A DNA stretch of 64,000 bases from Calvatia gigantea. Its lineage: Eukaryota > Basidiomycota > Agaricomycetes > Agaricales > Lycoperdaceae. Made by a program: the position numbers and the translations under genes. The notes below the pieces were generated by a model that was given only the letters and a program-made list of their open reading frames with translations, searched no databases and was not told the origin of the DNA. The stretch lies in assembly GCA_025093985.1 (NCBI GenBank), contig JACAAK010000003.1:4278001-4342000 (forward strand), in the 5' to 3' direction. Every line of letters begins with the position of its first letter. Within the stretch, counting starts at the first letter, position 1. This document shows, in pieces, positions 33,059 to 44,569 of this stretch.

Positions 33059-35572
33059 TCACAACTCATCGTTGCACTCATCGTCCTTCCGCCTACTCAT
33101 CGCGAAAGCGCTTTCCCAAGCCGGTGCGTCGGGATCTGTCGCTGCGAATCGCCAGTTTCCGACAAAATTCTCTCCTCCTACGAGGTAGCCGTAGAAGAAG
33201 ATGAAGTTCTGCCTTGGATAATACTGTACGATATGTGGCGTGATAAGCGTAAGTTCGGCCTTATGAGAGAGTAAGAAAACGACATACTGAGCGCCTGAGG
33301 ATTCCAATCAAGCCATCCCAAGGTCTAACTCGGCCGTAAAATGTAAAGTTGTTCCATGCTTGTGCATGTCGGCGGTCAGTCTACAAATCAACGATTAGCC
33401 CTTCTCAGAAAATTTCGATGATATACGAAGAAAGAAGATAACGCACGGTGCCACTGAAGATGATATCGCGAATCCCGTCGCATTTCTCGATCTTTGCTCT
33501 ATCGGTGGCGCGTCTGATAGGTGGTGAGTTGGGAAGCTGAACGTCGGCATTCGGATCGGCGAAGAATTCCAACTCTCCCTTCTCACTCTCATCGCTCTCG
33601 GCATCCGCGTCTCGACCACCCCCGAAATCCTCGTCTTCATCCATCTCAGATTCTGATCTTGTCTGATTTCGCCCAAGTCCGACGTTCTCGAACATCCGTT
33701 CCATTGCTGCCCAATCCTCTTCATACGCCTGCGAAATCTCCTGATGGTCTAAATTGTCTAATTCCGCGCCCTTCCTCACCAGCTCCTCGCGTTCACGGCA
33801 CATCTCGCAGTTCTGATAACCCGCATGACGATACTCCGATCCCTCATCCTCAGCTTCTCTCCGTTGTTGGGCATCAAGACGGCGGCTGTACGTAGTATAA
33901 AGCCACCCGTTGGCTTCATCAGGATAAGGTGAAGCTGGGAGCGTGCCTGGTGAAGGGCCGTGACCTTCCACCGTGACAAGAACCTTCTTCGGATGACCAG
34001 GATAAGAATGTAAGAGAGAGTCCGACGGCGGGTGTGGATGGTTGATGAAATTGACGCTTCCAGGGGCACCTGGAAACCACGCGTTACGCATCGAGAGGTC
34101 TGTCCATTCACTGAGGTCATCGTTATGTTGCGGAAACGGAGATGATTTCGGCGGGTGGGGAACGTGTGGGTGATTCTTGGCCATAATATGGTGTTCCTTG
34201 AGACGCATGAATATGGGTTGGTGCGTCAGTCTGAAAAAAGACTCGTTGAAGTTTTGAGGCTGCGGATAGGCGGCATGTTCAAGGAGGTGCCGCATGGTTG
34301 GTTCCATAGGATTCTGGAGGGAAGGGGTGAGTTGAGTATGATCAACAATTGATGCCGTAGGGTCGAGAGATCAAGAGAGAGAGGGGGGAAAAGGGGAAGA
34401 GGACGTACCACCAATCTTCCTTGCCAAAGACCACTCATCGAGCCCGGCACGTAGACTTTACCAGGTCTCCATTTTGGTTGAACTTGCCATGCATCACCGC
34501 AAAAACGACGGCGCCAATAATCAGGATCCCACCGTGTGCTATCGTCGTCGGAGTAGGAGTCGGAGTATACGGGAACACCGTTGAGGAGTTTACAACCTCG
34601 ATCCCAGTCCCAGGTCACGGGGATGGGAGGCTCGGCTCCCTTGTGCGAATTGATTTCGAGGAAATCTTCGATAGTTGGCGTTGGTTCTATTGAAGGTGGT
34701 GCTTCGGCACGTGTCCGCGGAAGACCATGGGAGATTCTGAAAGGAAATATTTCGCGCCGAGCGAAGTATAGAAGTTTAGCTGCAGCAGTGATGGGTGGCG
34801 GGTGAAATGGAACAAGTGCACCGAAATATGGCTGGCAGGTTTCGCTGCAGCGCCGTACGTAGATGGGATACGGACCGTGGGCTGAAGGGAACGAGTGGGG
34901 GATGATGGCCGTGCCGTGGTGGCAAGGGAGGGGAAGGTTGAAGTGGCTTGGTGGAGCCTCGGCCTGGTGGTACCGGTAGGGATTCATGACAAACGGGAGC
35001 AAGAGGGTTACTATTTGTTCCCGGTGGGGAGCTACCTCCTGCAGCAGTTTTTCTGGCGTCGTCAACATCCACATGCTCCATAATGCATATGCGTTCGCAC
35101 TGTTGTCGATTGGCCACCCCTCGTTCAGATGTGCGTGCGACCACAGGCGGGTGCGGACGTAGATGTCCACGAAGACATCTACTCCCGCTACTTCGAGTTG
35201 AGCCCTATTCTTACCACTGTTGTCAAGCAACATAATATACACCGTCCTCAACACATCCTCTAATTCCGATTCCTCGCGGTGGACGTTCAGCGTGCGGACA
35301 GTGGCAAGGACTTCGGTATATTGTCGAAGTTGTTCGTAATAATCGCGTCCAGTCAAAGAAAAGTTACGCCGAACGACGGCGGCGGAATCGAAACGATATC
35401 TAAAGGCAGCCGACCAGACGGATGGACTGTGGTGGCAGTTGAGCACGTCCTTCAGATGTCTGCTCGTGGACGAGAGAGCTAGAAGGTCGTATGGGGGAAC
35501 GAATGGGTCTTGCCAGGCGAGGTATGTTGCGACGGTGGCAAGAATTTCGGAGGGAAGGTATTGGAAAGCCAT
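33059..35572 (-). CDS. F-box protein, Agaricomycete type
   Basis: A likely substrate adaptor of an SCF ubiquitin ligase. Exons are 35572..34409, 34313..33447, 33380..33288 and 33223..33059, all in phase, giving 762 residues. The F-box is at the extreme N-terminus (LPSEILATVATYLAW, then LLALSSTSRHLKDVL and WSAAFRYRF, residues 5-60). A long middle part has helical and Pro-rich segments without recognisable repeats. An acidic stretch (SESEMDEDEDFGGG) precedes a conserved C-terminal module. That module reads CDGIRDIIFSGTTDRRHAQA, FTFYGRVRPWDGLIGILRR and IFFYGYLVGGENFVGNWR. It resembles a beta-sandwich found at the end of many basidiomycete F-box proteins and probably binds the substrate. Targets are unknown. 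The plus-strand open frames across this gene are shadows. Confidence 0.85.
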
Positions 35573-35847
35573 GGCACGGATCGAGGAGTGTGGAAAGTGA
35601 GCGAGAGGATATAAATCATTTGATAGTGGAAGTGTTTCGTTCAGATCCGATCACCATCAACTCTTCTGAAGTGTGATCGCCGCGTCCCTTATCCAACACT
35701 CCAGATCCCCGCCTACACAAACGTAACCTCCGCAATCTGCCGCCCGGGCTGGTTCGCTCGTACCAAAAGCTCGCGGGAAGGACGAATGTACATCCATCCA
35801 CTTCATCCGCCCATGCACACTCCATGCTGCATCCATTCTTCCCTGTT

Positions 35848-35891
35848 TCTCTATCTATCTATCTCTCCATCTCTCTCTCTCTCTCTCTCTC
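35848..35891. repeat. CTAT/CT microsatellite
   Basis: CTAT repeats grading into (CT)n on the plus strand, that is (GA)n on the F-box gene strand. It lies about 280 nt upstream of the F-box start, in its probable promoter. Confidence 0.8.
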
Positions 35892-36653
35892 ATTTACTCA
35901 ATCTCCCGACTCTTGTGTTCGTTTCTGCAGCACTCTGTTAAGCCTCGGTCCTTGGGCTCGCTTACCCTCTTCCTAGGTTATTTTTGTTTGGCAGCACATG
36001 CCCGATCAACCCATCAATATGTCGACTTGGCGATCTCACTACCGATCTGCATCCGTGTACTCTGCCGCCTCTCCCATAAGTAACACTACATAATACCGTC
36101 TGTGTCGTACATTCATTGGCCAACTTAACAACCACTCTTCCCAGCCCTCTAGACAAAATCGGCACACGGTCTTTAGGTGCCGCTTCGGAAGCCACAACGG
36201 CACCAAAAGAACTACTACGATCGGCGTAAACCCCAGACACTAGTCTTTACTCGGCGACGGAGGCAGAAATCACCCCTGCGATCTCCCGAATTTCTGTACC
36301 TGCGAAACTCTCGTGAAGCCGTCCACCCCCTATCGGCATCCCCTTTGGCCATCATGGGTTCCTTTCCACTTAGAGCCAAAGTCAAGAATATATGTCGCCT
36401 CCACCATCAGTGATATAAACCTTCTTCTACTTCTTATTCTTCATCCCCTAACACGTATGTGTGACTTTCTTGTCGTTCTCAAGCCCTGTTGCAGACTCGG
36501 TTGACCAGAGAAGGCTTTCCCTCACCAGATATACGTATATATGTGTGTCTTTCTCTCGCACACAACTTTGCAAATAGAAAATGCCCACGATGCTATTTGC
36601 ACATACGTTGAGTAATGATTGTGGCACCGCCGCGCATACTACGGATCCCCCCT

Positions 36654-36672
36654 CCCATCCATCCATCCATCA
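36654..36672. repeat. (CATC)n microsatellite
   Basis: Four tandem CATC units in non-coding sequence. Confidence 0.7.
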
Positions 36673-37085
36673 ACAGGAATCTCAAACACAGATTGCCATT
36701 CATGACATTGTTTCCCCATCATTCCGCCCGACGGCGACCAGCTGTCAAACCAGGGCCTTCACCATATATAGGTAAGAGGGAGGACCGCTGACGGCATTAT
36801 GAATCCGCCACACGGAGTCTGAGTGAGTAAGGTAAGCAAGTATTTCGCTGGCTGGTGCGCAGCAGCTCCGCCAGCGAATAACAACGAACGCTTCCTACTG
36901 GGTATGGGTAAGGGAAGGGTTGGTTGGCTAATAGAATCGTGGAGCAATACTACACTCATATCAGAATTCGTGGGCTTCTTGGCAGGTATGTGCGTGTGTA
37001 TGTGTATTGGTTAGGGATTGTCACCCGCTGCGGATTATCGCGTTGAGTTTGTTCTATACTTAGAACCTCGCCGTGGTTTCGCTTT

Positions 37086-37111
37086 ACTTATCTTACTTAC
37101 TTACTTACTTA
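37086..37111. repeat. (TTAC)n microsatellite
   Basis: About five TTAC units after a TTATC start, in non-coding sequence. Confidence 0.75.
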
Positions 37112-40100
37112 GGCGGAAACGTTTCGCCGGACGCGGGCAAGTTCATCTAGATATATACATACACATGTATATATATAGCTCCTCTGGGGAGATTATGTAT
37201 GGTCGGCTGTTTCCCCATTTAAACCTAGTAGAAAGTGGTAATCATTTCATTGGTCGGGGGATTTTGGGATTAAGTTGCTTGGTATTACGGGGCAAGTGTG
37301 GTCCAACTCTCTCGGCCGCTCGAATCTCACATTAAACGGACCCGAACGATCCAGTTCGGTAGTAAAACATTGTCAGTCGAATCTCTTGCTAAGCAATCTA
37401 ACTTCTGGATGATGATAGTAAGCTGTAGGTGAGAACGCAAGAAGAGGAAACGGATTCCCGTAGATGAGAATGCTTCCCCCTCCTCCCCAGGAGAGAAACA
37501 CCACTAAATACAGCCTAAAACGCATTCTTGATGCGAGTTTTTTTTGGCAGGGAGAAGGTTTGGGGGTGTCGTAAGGGACCAAGGTACATGTGTGAATGCA
37601 TGTAAATCTGTTGGTAGTGGTGGTGGTGGCTCCTTCCCTCGCCCGTCAGCTTCTCACTCAATGCCAAAGATACTTTGTTTCACTAACGATTTATCAAACC
37701 TAGGGAGTGGGGTATTCAATTTTGTTTTAGTAAGCTATCAGACTTGGGACGTTGCAATGCGTCCGGGACGGCTGTGTGTGATAACGTGATAATCTCGGAC
37801 TACACCCCACACACGGATCTGGTGTAACGAGGATCTGGAATTTGAGTCAACCACAACTACGGTTGGGTAGAAGGTAGTAGTTGTAATAAATTGATCTAAA
37901 TCTGACTTGAGGCTCAAGCATCACAAGATGGGCTTCGTAAGTTACTTATTTTCTAGTGCCGAAGCTGCACTCGCTTCTGAATCACCGCCAAAACATACTG
38001 CATGGCGTGAGAAGCGGCCATATCGGATTCGTCCGGTAAAACCGTTGAGGGGTTCTTCTTCTGCGTGTGTCATGGTTTTTTTTATGCATCGCCTGGGCAG
38101 AAGCTTTTGTTATTTTGTCGCGGCTTGATATATGGGTGTGCGTGAGATTTTGATATATACCTAGGCAATATGGGGAGGAAATAGGACAACGTGGGAGGGC
38201 GACGTGGGAAGTTGTCCGAGGTTTCTGATGGGGGATGTTGTGCACTGCGGTTCAATATTTCAATTATGACATTAGCGACGAGTTTCTAGGGATTGTCGAG
38301 GAGGGACAATTTGAATGGCTGCTTGAACACATGTCACCCTCTGGCATAGTATATAATTGAGCTGTGCACAGTTTACGTTTAATCAATTCATATATTGAAC
38401 ATTGCACTGTTAAAAATACCAAAACCGATGATTGGCACGCAGGTTCAGCCGTCTGGTAAACAATCGCTACACTATCTGAGTCACAGTGGTTACAATGACT
38501 TTCAGACACAAAAGCGCTCTTCGCAAATTTCGTGGTACCTGATATTCAGGGACTCAAGGCGGCTCCGATGATAAAGGACTAAAAAAATGGCGGTTAGGTG
38601 CAATTAACTCATGTGGTTTCCCGAGTATTTTGAGAGGGTCAATTACATTTCCTGCTTTTGGAAGGTGAGTACCCTGTTTTGGAATAATGTTCTCACCAGG
38701 GGGCGTGAGGTTGTGCCCACGATGATTGTCACCCCACCCCCCCTCCGAGCTCGGCAGAAGTGACATCAAGGTAGTAAACTTTACGAACGGCCAGACGCGT
38801 CTGAGCGGCGATGTTATACGTTTCGAATCGAAATTGACGTTGTTCTTTGTCTTCTCGACTTGAGGCCCGAGGAGATTGTTTGGCGCCCCTCCTGAATTAT
38901 GAAATTACCTCCAGTGAGTGCGTTGAATGTTTTCAGTTCGGGAGTTTGGGGTATGAGTTTCATTAGTGTATACGACATCCTTTACGAAGGAAGAAAGGAA
39001 CGTGGTCTGTTACTACTAAGACCGTGTATTCGGTACGGACGAAGAGTGGTCCTTGGCTCTTCCTTGGGGCTTTGGTAGGGGTAAACGTGCTTCGAGTTCT
39101 CCGGTGATTTATCGATCTTCGTGTTTTAAGCGAGGCTCCAGACGCTTTCCCCTTTTTGACGCTGTTCTAATGTGCACCCCGAAGTTAGCCGACTTAATGG
39201 CTTGCCGCTGTTCGAGAATCTTGGCGGAGCGTCTCGCTGTCGTCATATGTGTGTTGCCTCCGACTTCTCAAGAGACCCTGCTGGTTGGGCTCCGCTGACA
39301 CGGTTTCATGTTGGCTGCGAGACGCGATGGACCTCGTTCTCCTGGACTTTTCGACGGCTTCTGCACTACATCTTGGCAGGGAATCGGCGGAGGGGGGGTT
39401 TTCGGAAATGTCAAATTGTGCCTCCAAGCTTGGAGGCGTTTGTTCTCAGGAACTTCCGACCCTGGTTTAGCCTGACGGAATTAGGTCGAAAGGCTAGAAT
39501 TCTGTTACTTTGATATATCATCATAACGGGCGCTCTTTTCTGTTCTATTCTTCCTCCCCGCCTACCACCCTCATTCTCGTCTGCGGCACGAACTCAGGGT
39601 TCAAATCCAGCTGGATCTGCTGCGCTTCGTACTGTTATATATTTTGATGTTCACCCTCATCATTCAGTGCGTACATCATGGAAGGGAAACGCGTGGCGAA
39701 CAACCTTGTTTCGTTTGCGTTTATTCACAGATCCCACAGGGACACATACACGTCCTACTTCTTTGTCACGGGGTGTGGGGGGGAGTGCGCGATTTCTGCT
39801 GTTTGTCACCTCCAAGGGTGATGATGTTGTAAAAAGAGCCGCCTATTGACATTTCCATCCCGGAAATCCAGGACATGTGGCATATTCTTGGTACTCGCTG
39901 TGGGCTCATGCCATGAATTGGCCCAAGTGACCTGTGTGGTGATCTGAATTCTGGGGGACGAAACGAGGTGTATATATCGGGGCTCGTGTCACGGATGATG
40001 GAGAACTGAACCATCCGTTTTGATGGTTGAGTGGTGATTAACGGCGACTTCAAGAAAGTTAACGTGTGTTTGGAAAGGGTCTCGTTCGAACCGCTGCTTT

Positions 40101-41091
40101 GGGCAAGTCTTGAGGTGGTAGGGGGGCACGGATCGCGCTGAACTGCTTGGTTCATATCAGAAATAGTCTGCCCCTCTAATAGCTCATTCCCAGTGCACTG
40201 GGACAATACCTTTGAGGTCAGTTCGTTCCAACGATGAGGTTTTTGCGATTTTGTGCGAATCTGAACTCAAGGCTTGGATTTTTTTCTATTGTTTTTATTG
40301 TTTTTCAAGGGCGTTATGAATACCGATCAGGTAATGGCTGCGTTATTTAATACTTAATATCCGTCTCATTTTTGAATGGTCCAAGTGCAATGCAAAGGGC
40401 CTTTCTTGCTTCTCGAGCATTGTGCCCGATTCAGCTAGTTCGCAGTCGCTGCCGGGAAAACCATCCTTGCCCTTTGGCTTGGGATTCTTCCTCAAACACT
40501 CTTAGGAGACCGGGGGTTGATTATTATAATACGCCACTGGGCACCCGAACAAAGAGAGGGGATCGTGCCGCTCGCCCTGATCGATCACGGCTCTTGGCGC
40601 CTTCTGGGCTATTCAGTTCACGCAACAGCCCATGAATATTGAATGGCAGTGTCGCGTTTTGCGGGCTTGGGTTGAATGCCGATAAATAACCGCTATCGAA
40701 CAGTAAGAATGGGGGTAACCGTTTCGAGTTTCGAGCTAGGAGCTTTAAAAGCCGTGCACGCGTGTGCTTGCCGTTGATGATATCATCGGTCCAGGATGTA
40801 GGACAGAGCACACCCAGGACCTTGTTCGAGATAGGGAACCCGGCCTTGCAGGCAATGTTCGTAATCCTTCTGAGGTTAGTCATGGCTATAATTAGCGCTG
40901 GGTTCTTCGCAGCTAAAAGGACTATTTCTCTGTCTATCACTCGATTCTCTCGCTGTCTCCACTTTTGATACTTTCGAGGAAGGAGCTTGACTGGGTCGTG
41001 GGAACACCCAATTTCTAGTTGAGGTAGGAATTTAGCTTAAAATGGAACTGTGATGTCCGAGTCTTCAAGAGAAGCGACAAATTGGGATCCA

Positions 41092-41099
41092 TATAAAAA
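41092..41099 (+). promoter_or_regulatory. TATA box of the Pumilio gene
   Basis: TATAAAAA, 75 nt upstream of the ATG at 41167. The leader that follows is C/T-rich and ends in a run of C shortly before the start codon. Confidence 0.6.
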
Positions 41100-41166
41100 T
41101 TGGTAGCGACGCGATCGTCTCTTAGTCTCTTACTTCTACCATCCCCAACCCCCCCCCCACCTCGCC

Positions 41167-43883
41167 ATGGCCCTCCCCCAGGATTCTTCCAAGTACTTGT
41201 CCTTGTTCGATTCTAGCCCTCCTCGTTCGCGTCAGTCGGGAGCTGGCTTGAATGCGTCTATCTGGGCCCCTCAGGCTCAACCGTTGGAAAACGCCTGGCC
41301 TCGAGCCTTGGATTCGTTCTCTCGCACCGTTCAGGGTGAAAAAGTCGATTTTCAGAGGTCTACAAGTCATCAAAAACTTGCTAACTTGTCGTTGATCACC
41401 CGCGAGGATGTCTTTGGGCCGTTGGACACGATGTCCCAGTCAACAAAAGATATCGGCGCCATCGGTGACGGTAGGAGGAAAAACGTCCCAGAGGACGGTG
41501 ATACGGTCAGTATATGCTATTAATATTCATCTGAGGACGCATAATCTGATCCATCTCCATCGTTTCCAGCACGTCGAGCAACTGCTGCGCACTCTTAACC
41601 TTAATTCGCCTGCTCCTTACGCCGCTAAAAAGCCCCAGCTTAACCTTGACCTTAACCAAAATTCTCCTGACTTCTCTCCTGCATCCGTATCATCGGGCTT
41701 GCTGACACCGACGGACCTCTCTCCGGCTCGCGCTCAATTCGATCTCAAAAACGCCGACTTGGTCAGTCCCCTCTCTACGACGCCGTCTTCTTCTTTGTTA
41801 TTCGAACAACACGCCACCCCGATCAAATTGGCTGAATCTTTGGAAGCCAACGCTGCAAACCTTCGCTATGGCCTCCCTCGATCCTCATCCTCAAGTATCT
41901 CGCTCTTTCAACCTTTTTCTGAACCGCCTACCCCTGCACCATATAATCACAACCATAATTATAACTTAAACTCTCTCTTCCCTAATTCTTCTTCCTCCCT
42001 TTCGCAATCAATTTATAGCTCTCCATTGCCACGCCGCGTTGATACGAATCGAGTTCCGCAGATGGACTGGCGCCTGACTCAACAACCGCTTTCCCAACAA
42101 TCTTTTGTATTGGACTCCGACTGGCGCCTTCCGAGCGAGAAATCTATTTTAGACTTCAATTTAAATCAGGTGGATCACAACGAGCCCGTGCGTTCGGCGG
42201 CCGCCCACCAACAACTTGCTCCGTCTCAGCCATTGCAAACGTCTCACGAGGTAAGCTCTTAGCATGTTGCTACCGACTCTGGGATCTCACCAGCGGACGA
42301 CGACAGCCGATCAATTTCTTATCACTACTTCACCCTTCGTCGTCGCCTCCTTACCACATCTTCGTTTCGCGCATTATCAAGTCGTCAGACCAACAGGCTT
42401 CTATCTTCCTCCAGCAGAAGCTTAAGGTCGCTGACTTTGAGGAACGCTCAAAAATTCTTGACGCTATATGCGCTCGCGGTTTCGAGATGATGGCACACCG
42501 GTAAGTTGAGTATATGCGAGATAAATGGGAATCTCTTATTCAGGTTTACTATAGGTTCGGAAACTGGGCAGTCCAGCGATGCCTCGAAGCGGCCTCTACT
42601 CCTGAAGAAAGGAGAAAAATTGTTAATTGCATGAGGTAAGAGTCCGTTTTGGTGCTTCGCGCCATCCTAACCAGTGCTTATCTATCGGCTTGTAGGGGTC
42701 GAGTCGTCGAACTTGCCACGAATTGTTATGGTTGCCACGTTCTTCAGAAGGCCCTTGATTGTGAAGAAGATATCCGTCTGCTTATCGTTTCCGAGCTTCT
42801 TCTCGGTGATCCGGCTCAAACCTTGGTGAACAAGCATGCATCCCATGTTTGGAGCAAGGTTTTTGGGCATTGTTAGGCGTCTATGGTTTCGGGCTGACAG
42901 TGTTTAGATTATGGAAATTTCCTGGACCCCACCTGCCCCACCTATCTTCACCTAGTATGTGATTGGTCTTCCTCCCCACGGCGGAAGTACTTACTGTCTC
43001 AATCAGCGTCAACAAATCCCTCAAGGGAAAGTGGGTGTCCTTGGCCTGTCATGAAACTGGCTCTCTTGTCGTCCAGGTATGATCCCAAACCTCGCCCAAT
43101 ACCAATCTTACCTCGTGCAGCATGCTTTTGAGAACCTTGAGCCCGAAGCTAAGGATGGTATCGTCGATGAGCTGTTGAATCAGGGTGCCGCAGTTTTCGG
43201 TGAAGTTGTCAAAAACCAATGGGGTTCCTATTGTATCCAGCATAGTATGTTGCCGTCGGCATCGCTGCGAGGCACAGGGCTGATATTCTGGCAGTTCTCG
43301 AACATGGCTCAGAAAAGCATCGCCTCATGACTTTAGATCATCTCTTGGACGGCCTGCTCGAGTTCGCGACTAACGAACAGGGGTCCAAATCCGTCACCAA
43401 GGCTCTAAAGGAAGGCGGCAAGGAGACTCTTGACAGGGTTGTGAAACGCATGTGTGAACCAGCGAAGGGGTGAGTTCCGTCATTCCACTCTGGGGGAGGA
43501 CAAGATCTCAGTTCGGTGCAGGGCCCGTCGTCCAATGATTGTCGATCTCGCTCTTTCTGTCACCGGGAGCCAACTTATCGCCAGCGTTCTGCCCACGGTT
43601 GGTATTGATCTATTCAGTTGACGGTGTTCCTGACAATCCCTAGGCTGACAAGGATCAACGGGCTCTTCTTTATGAGTGCATCAGGGGTCATATCGTTACC
43701 CTGCGCGGATGTAAGACCGGTTCGAAGGTCATCTGGCTGTTGTAAGTTGGGCCCCGTTATGTTGCTGAGTTTTACTAATGTCTAGAACTCGCCGCCAGTG
43801 ATCGAATGGTGATGTTCCCTCGAGATATCGTAATAATCAACGCCACTAAACTTTCTTTCTAGCGCGCTTATTATGGCTACTGA
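41167..43883 (+). CDS. Pumilio-family (PUF) RNA-binding protein
   Basis: A cytoplasmic repressor or localiser of mRNAs that binds 3' UTR motifs through Puf repeats. Thirteen exons: 41167..41505, 41570..42250, 42307..42500, 42555..42635, 42696..42858, 42908..42954, 43007..43076, 43121..43244, 43295..43469, 43522..43597, 43644..43741, 43799..43808 (10 nt) and 43863..43883. The product has 692 residues. About 340 low-complexity Ser/Pro/Asn/Gln-rich residues precede the Puf domain. Repeat cores are visible as RFGNWAVQRCLE, NCYGCHVLQKAL, HASHVWSKIMEIS, HETGSLVVQHAFE, NQWGSYCIQHIL, NEQGSKSVTKAL, SQLIASVLP and KTGSKVIWLFDRMRAYYGY. The domain is of the divergent class with a WTPPAPPIF insertion, as in fungal Puf/Jsn1-type proteins, rather than the classic eight-repeat PUM. 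Without the 10-nt exon the C-terminus would be lost. Confidence 0.88.
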
Positions 43884-44569
43884 ACTCGGCCCATTCCCCC
43901 GAGCGCTCTCTCTCCTGCTCTCTCCTCTCCCCAATTACTCTACAGCAATCTCAACGTATTGATTTTTTTCTTCAAGATATTTTCGACCTGCCTTTTTCCT
44001 ACACAAGCAATCTTTCTGCATCATCATCATCTTTGCATTTGAACACCGGACGTCATTCCGTTTCTTGATCACAGAACCACAAAAGCCAGTATCATTGCAA
44101 GTACGACTCGTAACACGTTCTCGACACCAGTCTCGGACCAGCAGCATGCTTCACACAAGAATTTGGTCTCCTCGCGCATTTCCAATATTTTCTGTTCCAG
44201 TTTCAATCATTTTTGCAATGTGTATTTTTATCAGTAATTTTTCCTTCCATTGACACCCTTTTCCTCACCCAATAATTTGCCACTGTTGCGTGGATCTGCA
44301 AGTTCCCACCCCCGCTTTACATATTGTATCATTCTGATATCCCTTCAACACAATTGCCTCGCATCCTTGACGTACATACACTTTTTAGCTCACGGTCTTT
44401 TTGCTTGCATACGATTTTGCCGTTTGAATGTATCGAAGGTAGACAGAGCTGTATACTCATCCATGTGCCATATCAGGCGTTTTCAATTGAACACTTATGG
44501 TCGTCGCGACCCGTTGCCATCGGAGCTCGCTTCAGAGAGAATTCGTATTATTCTATGAAGTACAGACAG
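43884..44569. other. Convergent 3' region
   Basis: 686 nt between the stop codons of the Pumilio (+) and beta-COP (-) genes. Only short frames with no motif are present, and both 3' UTRs are expected here. Confidence 0.4.

Larger units (their letters stand above)
35573..41090. other. 5.5-kb gene-poor region between the F-box and Pumilio genes
   Basis: These are the divergent upstream flanks of both neighbours. No protein gene is supported. The longest frames (39766-40206 and 40524-40940, both minus) show no motif. The stretch holds several microsatellites, long T/C-rich tracts and many ATGs. It could contain long 5' leaders, non-coding transcripts, or a multi-exon gene that I fail to recognise. 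Confidence 0.4.

Noticed and set aside
39766..40206. 146-codon minus-strand frame
   Set aside because: There are no motifs and it is unlike any family I know. It is not enough to call a gene.
40524..40940. 138-codon open frame on the minus strand
   Set aside because: It has no recognisable motif, no conserved start context and no neighbouring exons. Opposite frames are also open, so it is probably chance.
42251..42262. Stop codon right after exon 2 of the Pumilio gene, suggesting an early end
   Set aside because: It lies in an intron. Splicing from 42250 to 42307 continues the Puf domain in frame with good conservation.
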